Notes: generated by a model from the letters alone, not told the origin. 64,000 nucleotides of DNA from Cryptomeria japonica (GCF_030272615.1 NC_081414.1:821559896-821623895), one strand, 5' to 3'; positions 43,953-56,641 are shown, counted from the first letter of the stretch. Translations and numbers: made by a program.

Positions 43953-45695
43953 AGGTGAAATCTTGAGAAGTTCCAGAATTGATATTTGAGCGAGTATTCA
44001 TTGTAATTGCTCTATTAAATTGTATTGTTGTGGATTGGGTGTTGGGTCTTTTGCTACACCTGGAAAGGTAACCTTTGGTTTGCTTGTGATAACATTGATT
44101 GGTTTTGAAGATGAATTTTTGTTAACATTGATTACATTTACCACATCATCCTATGTATAAGTGCAATTCACCTTGGTTTTTCCTTTGTCATCTTTTAATT
44201 GGGACAATTCGCCTTTGTCATGATTTGGGAATGGAGTTTTGAAAGGAAAATGTGATTCGTTCATTTTATGGCTATCCACTATAATGGTTCCATTATCAAT
44301 TAGATCTTGGATAAGGTGTTTCAATCTCTGATAGTCATTTGTTAGGTGTCCTTTATTCTGATGATAGTTGCAAAAATGATTGTCATTCCACCAATTGGGC
44401 TTGACTGGTGGTTCATAATTTCTTGTTTCTAGTAAAACAATCAATTTATTAGCAAGTAAAGTTTTTAGAGCTGATTCTAAAGATTCTCCAATGTTTGTGA
44501 ATTTTCTTCAAGGATTGGAGAAAAATGACTTAGCTTTGTTGTTTTCTGGATTGTTATTGCTTAAGTTTTGACTTGATAGAATGAAAATTGGTTGTTGTTC
44601 TTTTGTATTACTATTATTGTCATTCCCTTCATTGCTGACATTCTCATTCTTTTATCAGAACTTGGGTTTGTCATTGTTGTTGTTGTTGTATGAATTATTG
44701 TAAAGTTTTAGTTCTCCTTTCTTTTCCGTTACGTTCTCTATTTTTAATCCATTCTCGATCATTTTGGCAAAAGAGGGAGGACATTGCATCCTTAGTCGAT
44801 AACTCATTTCACTGGTAAGATTATCAATGAATATGTCCATTTTTTCTTGATCAGGTACATCTCGGGGATACCTATTAAACATGCATTTCCATCATTGTAA
44901 GAAAATCATAAAGGATTCACCATTCTTTTGTTTAACATTGCAAAGATCTAGCATTGTTATTTCATTCCTTATATTGTAGGAATATTGTGAAATAAACCTA
45001 TTCACAAGTTCTTCAAAGGATTTGATTCTGGATGGTAATCTTGAAAACCACTCCATTGATTGTCCATTTAAAATCCTAGGAAAAAGATGCATAAGGTACG
45101 TTTCATTGAGAGAAAATTCCATGCTCATAGTACAAAACTCCCTAATGTGATCTTGAGGATTAGATATTCCATCATATTTGTCATATTTGGAAATCTCACA
45201 ATGTTGTGGAAATGGTATCATATTTATATTTTTATCAAAAGGATATGGGCATATATCTTCTAATGAATATTTCTTGGAGCTTGTGCCATTTTGCATGTCT
45301 TATATTTGTTTTTGAAGAGTTTGTACTTGTTGAGTAAGGTTTGATAAGGGATTATTTGCATATTTTCTTCTTGTTTCTTCGTGAGTCTTTTTGTCACTAC
45401 GTTCTTTTCTGCTACTTTCTTTGTTCACATCTTCATTATTTTTCTCATCTGTGTCTTGGGTGTTAATTGTCTCTACATCTTGTTTCAAGCTTTCCATGTT
45501 AATTTCTTGTGGTAGTTTAGCTCCATATTTTGCCAACATCAAGAGATATTTTTCTTTTTGTTTTGCCAACAATTTTTCCATTAGCCTATCAAATTTGAAA
45601 TCTTGTTCAAGGTCCCTAATGGTGCTATTGATTGCTTCTTCGTCAACAGCAGTAAATCCAAAAGTGTGGAATACAAGAGTATCTTCTTCCTCCAT
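43953..45695 (-). pseudogene. gag: Element D Gag
   Basis: One minus-strand frame from ATG at 45695, broken by stops near 45300 (TAA), 44892 (TGA), 44655, 44151 (TAG) and 43990, with no frameshift. An acidic, Lys-rich N-terminus is followed by a Retrotrans_gag domain (PQHCEISKYDKYDGISNPQD, WFSRLPSRIKSFEELVNRFI, MIENGLKIENV) and the TAT-type single zinc motif FCNYHQNKGHLTNDY with LIQDLIDNGT. Gag would assemble the particle and bind RNA. Confidence 0.82.
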
Positions 45696-46589
45696 TTGTT
45701 GTTGTTTTCTAAGCTATTCGTGTTGGGCTCTAGTCCAAACTGACATGTGTTTATCTCAAAGTTGTTGAAAGTTCCAAAGGACAAGGTCAATAGGTGATTA
45801 TTGGTTTAGGAAGATATGATTTATTGATCTTACCACTATTGTTTGTTCATTGGGACAGAGCGTCTCTTTGTTGAAAAGCATGTCTTTGTAGAGTTTCACC
45901 ATCAAATTTTGTACCGCAGCCACGTAAATAGTGACGAAAATGGTGTAAGAATGTCTTATGTTTCAATAAGATATTGCGATTGATATACAAGAATTTTATC
46001 CTTTTCTGAGTAGCTTTATAACTGGGTTTTCTTTTCTTAAGGTGATACTTAAAAGTCATATAAGCATTTGACAATTCACATGTTTGATTCCAATGTTGGT
46101 GCGATTTTGGTTTTGATATAACCTAGGTTCAAAATAGGAAATATATATCCAAGATTAGGAACCTAGTATAGATTTGATCAAGCTTCGTGATAGAGGATTT
46201 GATTATCCTGATGAGAAACTTGACAAAGATGTTGATTTTTTTGCACTTAAGATGGTTGAATCAATAGCTTGTTAAATGTTGATGTTTATAGAACCTTTTG
46301 AGTATAGCTTGTTGGATCAGTAACCTAGTTGTTTGAGCTAGTTTGAAAATATGTGATGGTTTAGAGACAAACCTACTTCAAGAATTTTTTTTGACATTGA
46401 TGTTTTTGACACCTTGATTCTGATCTAGTGTTAGAGAGCTTTGGTATTACCCTTTTTTATCAAACTTTTTCAGCAATTTATTATATTTTTTCTCACTTGT
46501 AGATGATAATTTTCTTCAATTTTTTGACCATTTGAAACATGTTACAGACATAGAAGACACAATGTTTAATAAAATAAAATGCACAAGCA

Positions 46590-47132
46590 AGTACAAATCC
46601 CTATGGTAGGCTGAGACAATAGTTGTTGAATCTCACATGGAGTTTCCCCCGAGGATACGCTATTCAAAGCGGATATTTAGATGCTTGACCCCACTGGCTC
46701 CACCCTTGGTACTCACTTCTTCGGGGCAGCCAAGCACTAGTTTCCATGAAATCTCCCCATGGCAAACTTTATATCTCTACTAGGAACCGTATGTATGTGA
46801 GCCGCTTTAGAGGTTCGACCTCCTGCGCCAACAACTAGAAGGATTTTGGCAACTAGTACAAGTGGTTTTTAGTAAAGGCTTTTGGTCATGTGGCCATACA
46901 TGCAACACTTTCAGCTCTATAAATACAGAAGGTTCCCAGCCTATAGAGGTTACGCTCCATAGGGTTTATGGGGAAACATAGTGTCGGTATGAACTTATCA
47001 GCACATATTGAGACTTTCATCACTAACATGATTTATTTACAATGAATTGGAAGAACTCGGTATTAGCCCATTTCCACTTTAGGTTGTTCCCCTCTCACCG
47101 GCCCCCTCAAGGCAGCTTGGGAAGGCAGGCCC
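46590..47132 (-). other. Conserved leader block, D
   Basis: Similar to 30711-31150 of B: GTGAGAGGGGAACAACCTAA, a GGCCTGCC segment, and CCATGTGAGATTCAACAAC against CCATTGCGTGAGACTCAGC in B. It is non-coding, so an RNA role such as packaging or translation control is possible. Confidence 0.55.
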
Positions 47133-47593
47133 TCTAAAAGGATTTAAGTGCTTGAAAAGTAAAGAAAGTGTAAAAGAGTGGGTTTGGCTTTTTGGTCACC
47201 CAATTAAGGGGAAAGCATAAACCTACCACTTTCAAAACACGGAATATAAGTGTTCTTTTTAATCCTTTCAAAGCAATTGTTGGCTAAGTCCTATTTGGAG
47301 ATGTTGCTCCAACAAGCATGGTGTTCATTTTAGCCCTTTTAAAAGTCTATATGCAACTATTTTAGAGAAAATACCAAATGCAAGTTGCATGCTGTTAATT
47401 CATCCTCTTAGTTAAACTAGGTGAACAAGATATGATATATTACTTCCCAAATGAAGACTTTTAATTAGCTAGATGATTAAATACATAAAATTTGTCTTAA
47501 ATGCCATCCTGCACACACATGTTAGTAATATGAAAAATCTGCATTTTTTAGACATTCGGACCTGCAAGAAAATTTTGTTAGTTTATAAACAGA

Positions 47594-47912
47594 AGCACTA
47601 ACCTAACATATGTGCTATCTTTTTGTTCAAAAGTGCTAACCTACGGATCAAAAGTGCTAACTTTGACTACAAAAGCGTTGCTCTGTGGATACAAAAGCGT
47701 TGCTTTGTGGATACAAAAGCATGATTTCTTTGACATATGCGCTAACCTATGACACAAATGTGCTAACCTGTGATGTGAATGCACATAATTTAAGACAAAA
47801 GTGCTAACCTATATGACATATGTGCTAACCTATGATGCAAATGCGCAGTTTTTCAGACAAAAGTGCTAACCTATATGACATATGCGCTAACCTGCCGAAC
47901 AAAAGTGCTATC
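47594..47912 (-). repeat. Degenerate ~20-bp repeat array in the D leader
   Basis: At least eight copies of GTGCTAACC or GCGCTAACC (plus strand), usually after CAAAA or CATAT. On the sense (minus) strand the unit is about AGGTTAGCGCATATGTC. Spacing is irregular, roughly 20 bp. Confidence 0.8.
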
Positions 47913-47995
47913 AAAATTCACACATGCATGAATCTGCATTATAAAATGCGTTAATTTTATTTTTGTGAGATTTGTAAAGGTATATGCGAGGTCCA

Positions 47996-48013
47996 GCCCC
48001 ACGGTGGGTGCCA
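47996..48013 (-). promoter_or_regulatory. Primer binding site of element D
   Basis: The minus strand reads TGGCACCCACCGTGGGGC three bases after the LTR end. This form is typical of TAT elements; the exact tRNA is not determined. Confidence 0.8.
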
Positions 48014-48016
48014 TAA

Positions 48017-49141
48017 TGTGTGAGCTTGAATTTCATCCTCTGAATGTTACCGTAATAAATTAGTTTCACAAAATACCAATGGAAATGCTACAAGAAATCC
48101 AAATTCAACCAGTGAAACTACATGAAATACATATTAAAATAAAACATTATTTTACCTTCATGATTTATGTCTCATTATGTCCTAACTCCACTGTTCCTGG
48201 TTGCAGATGGTGTGCTCTTAGACAATGCACTGTTGGCTTCCAAGATGACATATGAAGAATGGACTGATAACTTGTAGTTAACTGGTTCTATGATATGCAA
48301 AGCTACATGATTATGCTTAATGATATTGTATGATAGTTGCTATTTGCTTCAAAACTAAAACTCACAGATGCATATGATTAGCTTGCAAAATGCACTTGAA
48401 GTCTCTTGAAATTGAAATCTCTTTCAACTGAAGCTCTTGATTTTATAGACTTTGAGAGGATAAGATGAATTGGCTCAGATCAAGGGTCATGATCAGATCT
48501 ATAGATTTGGATGGCTATGAGCAAAGGTGAAGGTTGAGAGAAAGGGGAAAGGAGAAGACAAGTGTCACTCATCTCACCTTGACTGGGTTGCTGACTGAGG
48601 GAATCTAGGGATGGTTGGAGAATATTTAGGCATGATAGGACAAGTGGACTCAAGTCCTTTCTAAGATGTAGGGGGTGTTGGAGAAAATATAGAAGATGGT
48701 TATGAAATATGTGTACGTACACAATGTTCATTAAGTTTGGAAGTTGGAGATAAATGATGAATTAATATTTAAGAAATATTAATTTCCTTAGCCACATGTT
48801 TGATGAGTTGGCAAAGGGAAGATGAAGTGGAGATAGAGGATGAGTTGGAAAAGGGATTTAAATAATTTAAGAATTATTTAATATTTGAGACTATAGGATA
48901 GGAGAATAACTATTAAATATTGGATATTTAATTGTTTGGAGAATATAATTAAATATTAGATATTTAATTAATTAGAGGAATAGGATAAATGAATTAATTA
49001 ATAAAATATTAATTAATAGAAAGACATGAAATGAATTAAATAAATTAATCTTTTCAAATTAACTATTTAATAGAAGAATAATTATTAAATAAGTATAAAA
49101 TATTTATTTAATTGCTCATAGCCAATTTTTATGTGTATACA
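48017..49141 (-). repeat. Element D 5' LTR
   Basis: On the minus strand it starts TGTATACACATAAAAATTGG (compare B's TGTATACACC) and ends CTCACACA. No second copy is in the window. A TATA box (TCTATAAAAT on the minus strand) lies at about 48441-48450. Confidence 0.82.
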
Positions 49142-49831
49142 TTTTGCATTCAAAAATAGTGTACCGGTAAATAGGAATTAGTGTAGTAAACAGGAACAAT
49201 AAATAGAACATAGAAAACACACCATAAAACAAGATGCGTAACGAGGAAACCCGGTGTGGGATTTGTGACCCACAATATTCACTCACTGGCCAATGAATAA
49301 ATATTACTTATAATGAGGATCCTGCACATGCAGGAAGGCCAACTGCTTAGAGCTCACTGCTCAATTTACAAAAAAGAAGTCTCATTGACTTACAAAATGG
49401 ATTATGAGAATCCAATACAATGTACTGCTTCAAATCAACATCAATTATGTCAGGTTTAGTACCGATTTAAGCTCATACTCTAACCATAAACCTTATACAA
49501 AATCTACCTTATGCATTCGCATATATCTTCCTTATTATTTGCTCACTTCTATCTCATCTCCTCATATATCAAAATGATTTACAAGATCTCATACATATAT
49601 TATTCTATTACAATATGCCATGTTAGCTTTACAAAAGATAATTACAATTAAAAATAATAAACAAAAGTTTATTCTTGTCAGCTGGGGTGTCGGTGTGCAT
49701 TGTTGCCGCTGCCGGTGCTGGTGCCCGCCAGTGGTTTACCAGATGAATGCCACAAGGTTTCTAGTTGGTTTCTAGTAGGTTTCCATCAATAACAACACCA
49801 TAATTTCTCACTAGAGTGTAGAATGCCAACA
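49142..49831 (-). repeat. Element F 3' LTR, truncated
   Basis: The minus strand starts TGTTGGCATTC at 49831. It matches the 5' LTR (54958-55500 plus sequence beyond G), but the last ~90 bp, present at 54868-54957, are missing where element D begins. Confidence 0.88.
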
Positions 49832-49843
49832 ATCTCCCCCTTT
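49832..49843 (-). promoter_or_regulatory. Polypurine tract of element F
   Basis: The minus strand reads AAAGGGGGAGAT directly before the TGTTGG LTR start. A second GGGGGAG stretch is near 49975, as in E. Confidence 0.88.
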
Positions 49844-50035
49844 GGCATTGATGGCAACACTCATGAGAAAAACCCAAAAACTGTTTCTACAAAGTGAAGT
49901 CCAAAAATTTACCAAAAAGTTGTGCTCCCCCTGAGTAGATGATCTCCTTTTGAATAGCCATTTTTCTCTATCAACTACTCCCCCTTTGACATCAATCACA
50001 AAGGTTGTCAAAAATTGTCAAACGAGTGCAAAATT

Positions 50036-53000
50036 TCACCTTAAGATTTGTAATTGGTTGGTTACAATCTGAAATATATCAGCCAAAACCAAATTTAAAC
50101 TCTGCATGAATCTGTTGCTATCATTCATGGTTGCCTCAGTTCGTTGGATTGTGCCAGTGAGATGATGCATATTCTCCTCTGGTGATCTTTCCCCTTAAAT
50201 TAATGCTTTAGAGATCTCATTTGTCAAAGAGATAAGGTTATCTAATTTAGGACTAAGTTTATACTTAAGCTCTCTGGCATTTGCCTTGATCCTTGATTTT
50301 TCCTTCTCAAATTTCTCCAACTTTTCCTCAAATCTTGTTATTTCTTGCTCAATAACTGATATAGGTTCGGATGAACCAATGATGTTATCAGCTGTATCAT
50401 CAATTTCCTTTTGTACTCTACTTATTTCTTTTTCAATGTCCTGGGTCAATAGATGTGGCTTGCATGTTTCTCTGTACAGCTCCTTATACTCCAAAATTAT
50501 TGTATTCAGTGCCGGTAAAAGTGTGTTAATATGTTCAGTGCACTTCTTTATTGTCTCCTCAAAGAATTTTCTTTTTCTTTTTCCATTTTCTCTTTGAATG
50601 TATCCTCATTCACTTTATCAACTGTTATTACATTTCCAGCAATAAATTTATACAATGTGTCTAACTATCCTAAAGAATTCTTAACATGATCTACATTACA
50701 TCTTGGTGCAATCATCTTAAGAATAGGAATTATATCATCAATTTCCTTGTAGGCCAATGCATTACAATCAGTTATCTTCTTAATAGAGTCCAGAAGTACC
50801 TCTGTCACATTAGTAGGTCTGAATTCATATGTCTGACCAACTGCCTTTATTATTTCAGTGCTTCCAGTATTAGTAACCATTTTTCTTGTATCAACCTCTA
50901 GTGGATCAGTCTGAGTTTCCATTTTAGCTAGTAATGGTTTGGGTTTCTCAGTGATTATCAGTTTCACTGTCTCAATATGTACCTGTTCCTCTGTTAGTTT
51001 CTCTATTGGTTTCTCTGTGTTATCAACTGCTAGTATCTCCATCTCTGTAGATTTCACAGTGCCAACATCTATACTACCAGTATTCATTCCAATGTCCAAA
51101 GGTTGCTTTGTATGCTCTGTTTGCATGTCAACCTTACATTTTCTGCCAGTTTCTCAGCAATGTTTCCACTGCCAGCAATATCATTATGTACCTCTTTGCT
51201 ATCCTTGTCCACAAAAATGTTCACTTCCTAAGTATCAACATTCATGGTGAATAGAATTTCTGATTTAGGGTTAGTGTTATCATGTGTTATGTCCACATTT
51301 TCAGTAGTCGGTGTATCATCAGTATGTACCGGTGTAGTATCCAAGGGTGGTGGTAAGTTGTCAGTTATTTTGATGTTTGGTATTCCACCAACTTTACCTT
51401 TCCCTTTGTCCTTATCCTTCTGATATACTTTGAATGTTTTCTTGGGTCGGTTTAATTCTTCCTGTTTTTCTTTTTCTACAAAAAAGATATCCCATTTATT
51501 AGTCATTTCCTCTGCAATTTCATTAACTCTACTAGCCATTAAGCTTCCTTGTCGGTGACCACCAGCAAAAACTGATCTGCTAGCTTCACAAATTAATTCA
51601 TCAATCTCCTCTTTAGAGTTAACTAGATGTACAACTAGAAGTTTTTCAACCTTAAGTTTCTTGTCCAACTCCATTACTGCAATCCTCTTTGCATCTAACC
51701 TTCTTTATAGATCATTTGGCAAGTCATTTACTACCTCAATTAACACTTTCTTGTAAATGTCCAAATGTAGAATTATACTATTTTCAACACTTTCCTTTTC
51801 TGATTCAGTGAATGTGTTATACAACTTGCTCACATTTGCCAAGTTCTTGTCACCAGTGATTTCATTCAGTAAATTATCCAAAGGTGGTATAACATGTTTC
51901 TGTTTCTTTTTGGGTGTTAACTTCTTTGCCGGTTGTCTTACCACTTGTTTCTTCTTTCTCAGAGTTCTTGTTTTCTTGGGTGGAGGAGAGGGTATCGGTG
52001 AAGATTTTCTCTTCCTATCAACTCTCTTAAATTCAATAGGTATCTCACTGTTAGATGATGTACCAACCGGTGAAATATGTGCCTCTGGTTGTAATCCTTC
52101 CAGTTCACTTTCCTTTATTCCAGTAAGGTTCATAACATTTTCTTTTATTTCCTTTACCTATTTTGATACACTCCTTATGTAATTTTCTCTTTTCTTTATT
52201 TGTTTCATTGTTTGTACATCACTCTCAATTATTTCTGCACTACCAAATTTTTTTTCCATTGGTCCTCTAGGTGCTTCTAACAGGGCTTTAGCATAAGTCT
52301 CAATAATATTCACATCAGCCTCATACCCCATTTCAGTTACCCATACAGTTCTAGGAAGAACTGCTTCCATTCATATTTCATCTTTCTTAATCACAAAATA
52401 TATTTCCTTATCATATTTATCTACTATACTCTATGGCAGTCTCTCTCTGGTTTTCATTTTGGCTTAAAAAGCTTTGAAATATTCAGTTATATTGTTTTCC
52501 CTAGTAGTACCCATGTCGGTGAAGGCTTCTTGCAATTGTTTGCCTACTGGTATGTCATATCCAAAATCTTTTTGTCCAATACTAGGAAATTGTTTTGAGA
52601 AATACAACATAAGGCATACCAAAATATTACCAAAATGAAATGTCCCTTTCTTTTCACCTTTTATCTTTTTCAAGTTATCTACTAGTTCATCCTTCAGCCA
52701 TTCACACACATCTATTTTTGCATTGTTATTTATCATATCATAAGCACTTTTAATGCAAAGACTAGAAACTGAATTAAGTTGGTTTGTATGTGTAGTCTTG
52801 TAACCTAAAATCATACTTATGAATCTCACATTGATATCCTTGATGTCATTTACTCTCAAAGATCTACTATCAGATATTGCTCTGGTTAAGGTCATGATTG
52901 TGTTGTTAGGTACCTTCTTTGTCTTGTCTAGTCTGTTGTCGGTAGAGGGTAAACTTGTCACTGCCCTAATTGCTTGCCGGGTGAATTTGCAGACTGAATA

Positions 53001-53378
53001 TAACCAAATAAATTCTCCATGTTCCCTACTTAGGACAATTCTCACTACTTCCTTCAGAAATTCAGGAATGTTCAAGATTTCCACAAAACCTAAAGTCTCA
53101 ATAATCTTGTGTTCAGGTTTGACATTTCCATTTTCATCACAAATTGCAGTTTTAAACATCTTTAACACTTCCTCAGAACCTAATTCTTCAATATTGTAGT
53201 GAATATAAATTCTAGGGTCTTCAACATAAGCTACACCTTTAGGAATTTTCGAAAATGCGCCTATAGAATCATCTTTCTTAGCTATCTCGGGAATAATTTT
53301 GAAAACGAGCCTAGGGCATTTTACAATTTCCACAATAGTAGGGTTTGCAATAAATTCAGGAGCAAAAGAGGAAGCCAT
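50036..53378 (-). pseudogene. ORF2 of element F, unknown ~1,114-codon protein
   Basis: Homologous to E's ORF2; no known family recognised. From ATG at 53378 one frame runs to 51228 through a few stops (52464, 52420, 52158, 51705), then two frameshifts (about 51200 and 50580) lead to a TGA at 50036. Conserved features: VEDPRIYIHY, IEELG at residue 63, ILSREHGEFIWLY, and HFGNILVCLMLYFSKQFPS with FG at residue 247, the same position as in E. Then a basic Pro/Lys/Arg region (about residues 435-495: PPPKKTRTLRKKKQ, KKLTPKKKQK), a charged region and a coiled-coil end. Similar length, order and motif spacing in two diverged copies show that the whole ORF was once kept by selection or by shared mobilisation. 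Confidence 0.75.
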
Positions 53379-53683
53379 TTGAAAAAGACCTTAAGTTGCC
53401 TAATAATGGTTGAGTACTTGAAAGAAATCGCTTCACTTCTTCACCTTGAATGCCTTCACTCATATTTTCGCGCTCTCTGCTAGTTTGAATGCTCAGTGAT
53501 TAAAAAATGAAGGAAAATTGATGATTTATAATGAAATTTCTTTCAAAAACCGCAATAAATGCTCGCTGGTTAAGTGAAAACTTAACACATCTGCTAGTAA
53601 ATAATAAATCTATCTTCTCACCATCTACCGAGGGTAATATGCATGATGTTTAACTTGTTGCAATACCCCCAAAGGGTTACTTC
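53379..53683. other. Spacer between ORF1 and ORF2 of element F
   Basis: About 305 bases with no gene seen. Confidence 0.4.
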
Positions 53684-54796
53684 TCAGTTGGATGAAGAAT
53701 TTCTTGCTGGTGGAATAATACTCTGTTCTATCAGTGAAGAAATAGTCTCATCAACATTTTGATCTATCTTTCTAATCCATTGTTTTGAAAATTCTTGATT
53801 TACCTCATCAACCTTTTCTTTGCCTTTCAAACTAGGTCCTTTATTGTTTGCCGGTGAAGTCTTGCTTCTACAAAATTTTGCAATATGTCCAATCTTGTTA
53901 CTAGCATAACAAGTCACATTATTCTTCTGAATAGCCTTTCCATATCCTATGCCGGTTTGTGTTCTGCATTGATTAGATAAGTGCCAAAATCTTCCACAAA
54001 CATAACATCTTACATTCATTCTGCAGTTTTCTGAATTATGACCAACTTTGTTGCATTTGAAACATTGACCGATGGGTGCATTAATTTTTAGATTGTTTCT
54101 AGATCAACACTTATTTTCTCTATGACCATACTTGTTACAATTAAAGCATTTCCCATTAAATTTGTAAGCATTAGGTTGTCTTACCAGTTTACTGTGATCA
54201 TGATTGTTTGCAGTACCGGAACTTTGACTAACTTCAAATCCAAGTCCATTAGTATCTCCATTAGGTTTCTGACTTTTTAGCATATCATCAAGTTCTTCTG
54301 AAATTTTCTTGAATTTCTCTTTGTGTTGATTTGCACTAGCCAACTCATTTTCCAGAATTCCCATTTGTCTCATAAGTTCAGTTTTATCATGTTGCATGTG
54401 AATCAGATCTGTCTTTAACATATCATTTTCATGACCGAGTCTTAGATTTTCATTTCCAGCATCATTGAGTCTCTTAGTCAAATCATCTTCATTCTTCTTC
54501 CTATCTTCAATGTCTTTATAAAATCTCATAGTCATATCTTGCATTTCATTCCTCATAGTCATGTTCTCTTGACTCAATTTGTTCACAAGCTCATTAAGAG
54601 TTTCCTTTTCATCATTATCATTTTGCATCTTCTCATGAAGTTCTTTTCTTTTATTTCTAGCAATAGTAAGATTCTCCTGAAGTCCTTGAATGAATTCATA
54701 TGTAATTCTCAGATCATCTTCAAGTTTGATATTCTTCAACTTCTCTAAATCATAGTCTACAAGAGCTCCTTCCAATTGCTTTCTTAAGTTCTCCAT
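53684..54796 (-). pseudogene. ORF1 of element F: coiled coil plus zinc knuckles
   Basis: The first ATG is at 54796, 58 bases after the primer site. About 200 residues of coiled coil (heptad-rich Glu/Lys/Leu/Asn) are followed by CCHC knuckles CFNCNKYGHRENKC, CFKCNKVGHNSENC, CYVCGRFWHLSNQC and CYASNKIGHIAKFC, the last lacking its second Cys. A TGA between knuckles one and two fits CGA to TGA. The frame is otherwise intact for about 370 codons. Like E's ORF1 it has no recognisable capsid domain. Confidence 0.78.
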
Positions 54797-54853
54797 CTGT
54801 ACCTGTGTCAGAATCTTCCTCAAGCTGTTAGGCTTTTGAAAATAGAGGACCAG

Positions 54854-54865
54854 GCTCTAATACCA
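54854..54865 (-). promoter_or_regulatory. Primer binding site of element F
   Basis: The minus strand reads TGGTATTAGAGC, one C-to-T change from the initiator-Met consensus, two bases after the LTR end CCTAACA. Confidence 0.88.
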
Positions 54866-54867
54866 AT

Positions 54868-55500
54868 TGTTAGGATTAATGATAGTCCCAAATATACTAA
54901 GAGGCGGGGAGGGGTGAATCAGCATGTAATCGGTTAACAAAATATTTAACCTTATTAAGTATTTTGCATTCCAAAACAGTGTACTGGTAAATAAGAATTA
55001 ATGCAGCAAACAGGAACAATAAAGACAACATAGGAAACACACCATAATACAAGATGTTTAATGAGGAAACCTGGTGTGGGAAAAACCTCGGTGAGATTTG
55101 TGACCCACAATATTCACTCACTAGCCAATGAATAAATATTACTTACAATGAGGGGCCTGCACATGCAGGAAGACCAACTGCCTAGAGCTCACTGCTCAAT
55201 TTACAAAATAGAAGTCTCACTGACTTACAAAATGGATTATGAGAATCTAATACAATGTACTACTTCAAATCAGCATCAACTATGCCAGGTTTAGTACCGG
55301 TTTAAACTCATACTATAACCATAAACCTTATACAAAATCTGCCTTATACATTCGCATATATCTTCTTTATTATTGGCTCATTTCTATCTCATCTCCTCAT
55401 ATATCAAAATGATTTACAAGATCTCATACATATATGTCTATTACAATATGCCATGTTTACTTTACAAAAGATAATTACAATTAAATACAATAAACAAAAG
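54868..55500 (-). repeat. Element F 5' LTR, part before G
   Basis: On the minus strand it ends CCTAACA. It matches 49142-49680 of the 3' LTR. G inserted after AAAAG; the rest should lie beyond the window, since the 3' LTR continues with TTTATTCTTGTC at this point. Confidence 0.88.
55496..55500. repeat. Putative target site of element G, left (AAAAG)
   Basis: Five bases before G's LTR. The right copy would be outside the window, so this is not verified. Confidence 0.5.
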
Positions 55501-55864
55501 TGTAGCATCGTAAATTGTACGCTCTTGCTAGGGTGGTACAATTTCACACCTAGTTTAGCACCCGCCTTGGCGCATTTTGCATTTTGCATTGCATTTCCCC
55601 TTTAGCACTTAATTAATTAAATTAATTAGGTCTAAGGTCCTATTTCATCATCTTCCACATCATAAAGTTGGGCCCTTTCATTAAAGTGTGCCCCTTTCAT
55701 TTTATTCCTCCAATACATCATTTAATCAAAAACCCTAATTAGGTCCTATTTTGAACTTGGGGGCTTGATTTCGAGGGTCAAAACATCTTGAAATCAGCTG
55801 TAACTTCAGGATTCTCTCTAAAATCATCATATCCGTCGGCCCTAAAAATTTGGTGAAAAGTTGT

Positions 55865-55898
55865 CAGGACCATGGCGCCCGGTGTGCACATGGTCCTG
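55865..55898. repeat. 10-bp inverted repeat in the G LTR
   Basis: CAGGACCATG and CATGGTCCTG with a 14-base loop. The right LTR has CGGGACCATG and CATGGTCCCG at 62916-62949, so both arms changed and pairing is kept. Confidence 0.85.
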
Positions 55899-56641
55899 GA
55901 CATTTTTCCCAAAATTTTAGGAGCACGATCCAATCATAAAATAAAGCTTAACCCCAAGAAATTGGTGGGAGATTCAATCTCTAGGTCGGCCAAAAGTTGA
56001 GATTAAGACCTAGGGTTTCATATATAAGAGCTCTCTTTCTTCATTTGAAAGGATCCAAGATTTTTGGTTTCAAGGGCCTTCTATGCAGTGAAAGAGCAGA
56101 TCTTTGAAGACTTCAACAACATTCAACATCCATCCATCAAGCATTCATCAATTTCATTCATCCATTTAGGGCTTTGAAGGCATTGAAGAGCAATAAGGGA
56201 TCATTGACTGAAGATTGGCTTGTACCCCTCCCTTGGGGTTGGGTATGATTTCATGTTGTTTTCATGTCTTTGCATAAGCCTCATTATGTCACTTACATTC
56301 ATGCTTTAGATCACTTGGCATCTTGATTTGGAGCATTTACATTGTCATTTACAAGCAATTAGGGTTTACTTTCTAGGTTGCTCTAGTTTGCTTACTTGCA
56401 TTTTAGATCTTGCACGCACACAAGGTCTGCACACACATTACTTTTACAATATAACTTGGCTATTCGTGGAGGTGGAAATCATCGAAGTGGGGGTTTGACT
56501 AAGGCAAAACCCTATATAGCTGCCCAAACACCTTTTTCAGATATAAGTGTAGATTTCGGGATTCAGACGATGCCGCAAGTTGCAGATCTGAAAGAAGCAG
56601 ACGGAGACGGAACCACACACCAAGTTTCGGAGTAGAAGACT

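Larger units (their letters stand above)
45696..47995 (-). other. Leader region of element D
   Basis: About 2.3 kb between primer site and gag, with no long gene. Two parts stand out: a degenerate short-repeat array (47594-47912) and a block conserved with B's leader (46590-47132). Confidence 0.65.
38354..49141 (-). mobile_element. Element D: TAT (Ogre-like) retrotransposon, main part
   Basis: On the minus strand: 5' LTR (49141-48017), primer site (48013-47996), a 2.3-kb leader, then gag, protease with G-patch, RT, RNase H, a second RNase H and integrase, cut by element B at 38353. This is the only element in the window with every domain of an autonomous retrotransposon. It is inactive: two frameshifts, many stops and a mutated RT active site. 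Its 5' end abuts a truncated LTR of element F, so it probably inserted into that LTR. Confidence 0.88.

Noticed and set aside
47594-47912. Repeat array as CRISPR
   Set aside because: Units are degenerate, spacers are not regular, and the setting is a plant retrotransposon leader.
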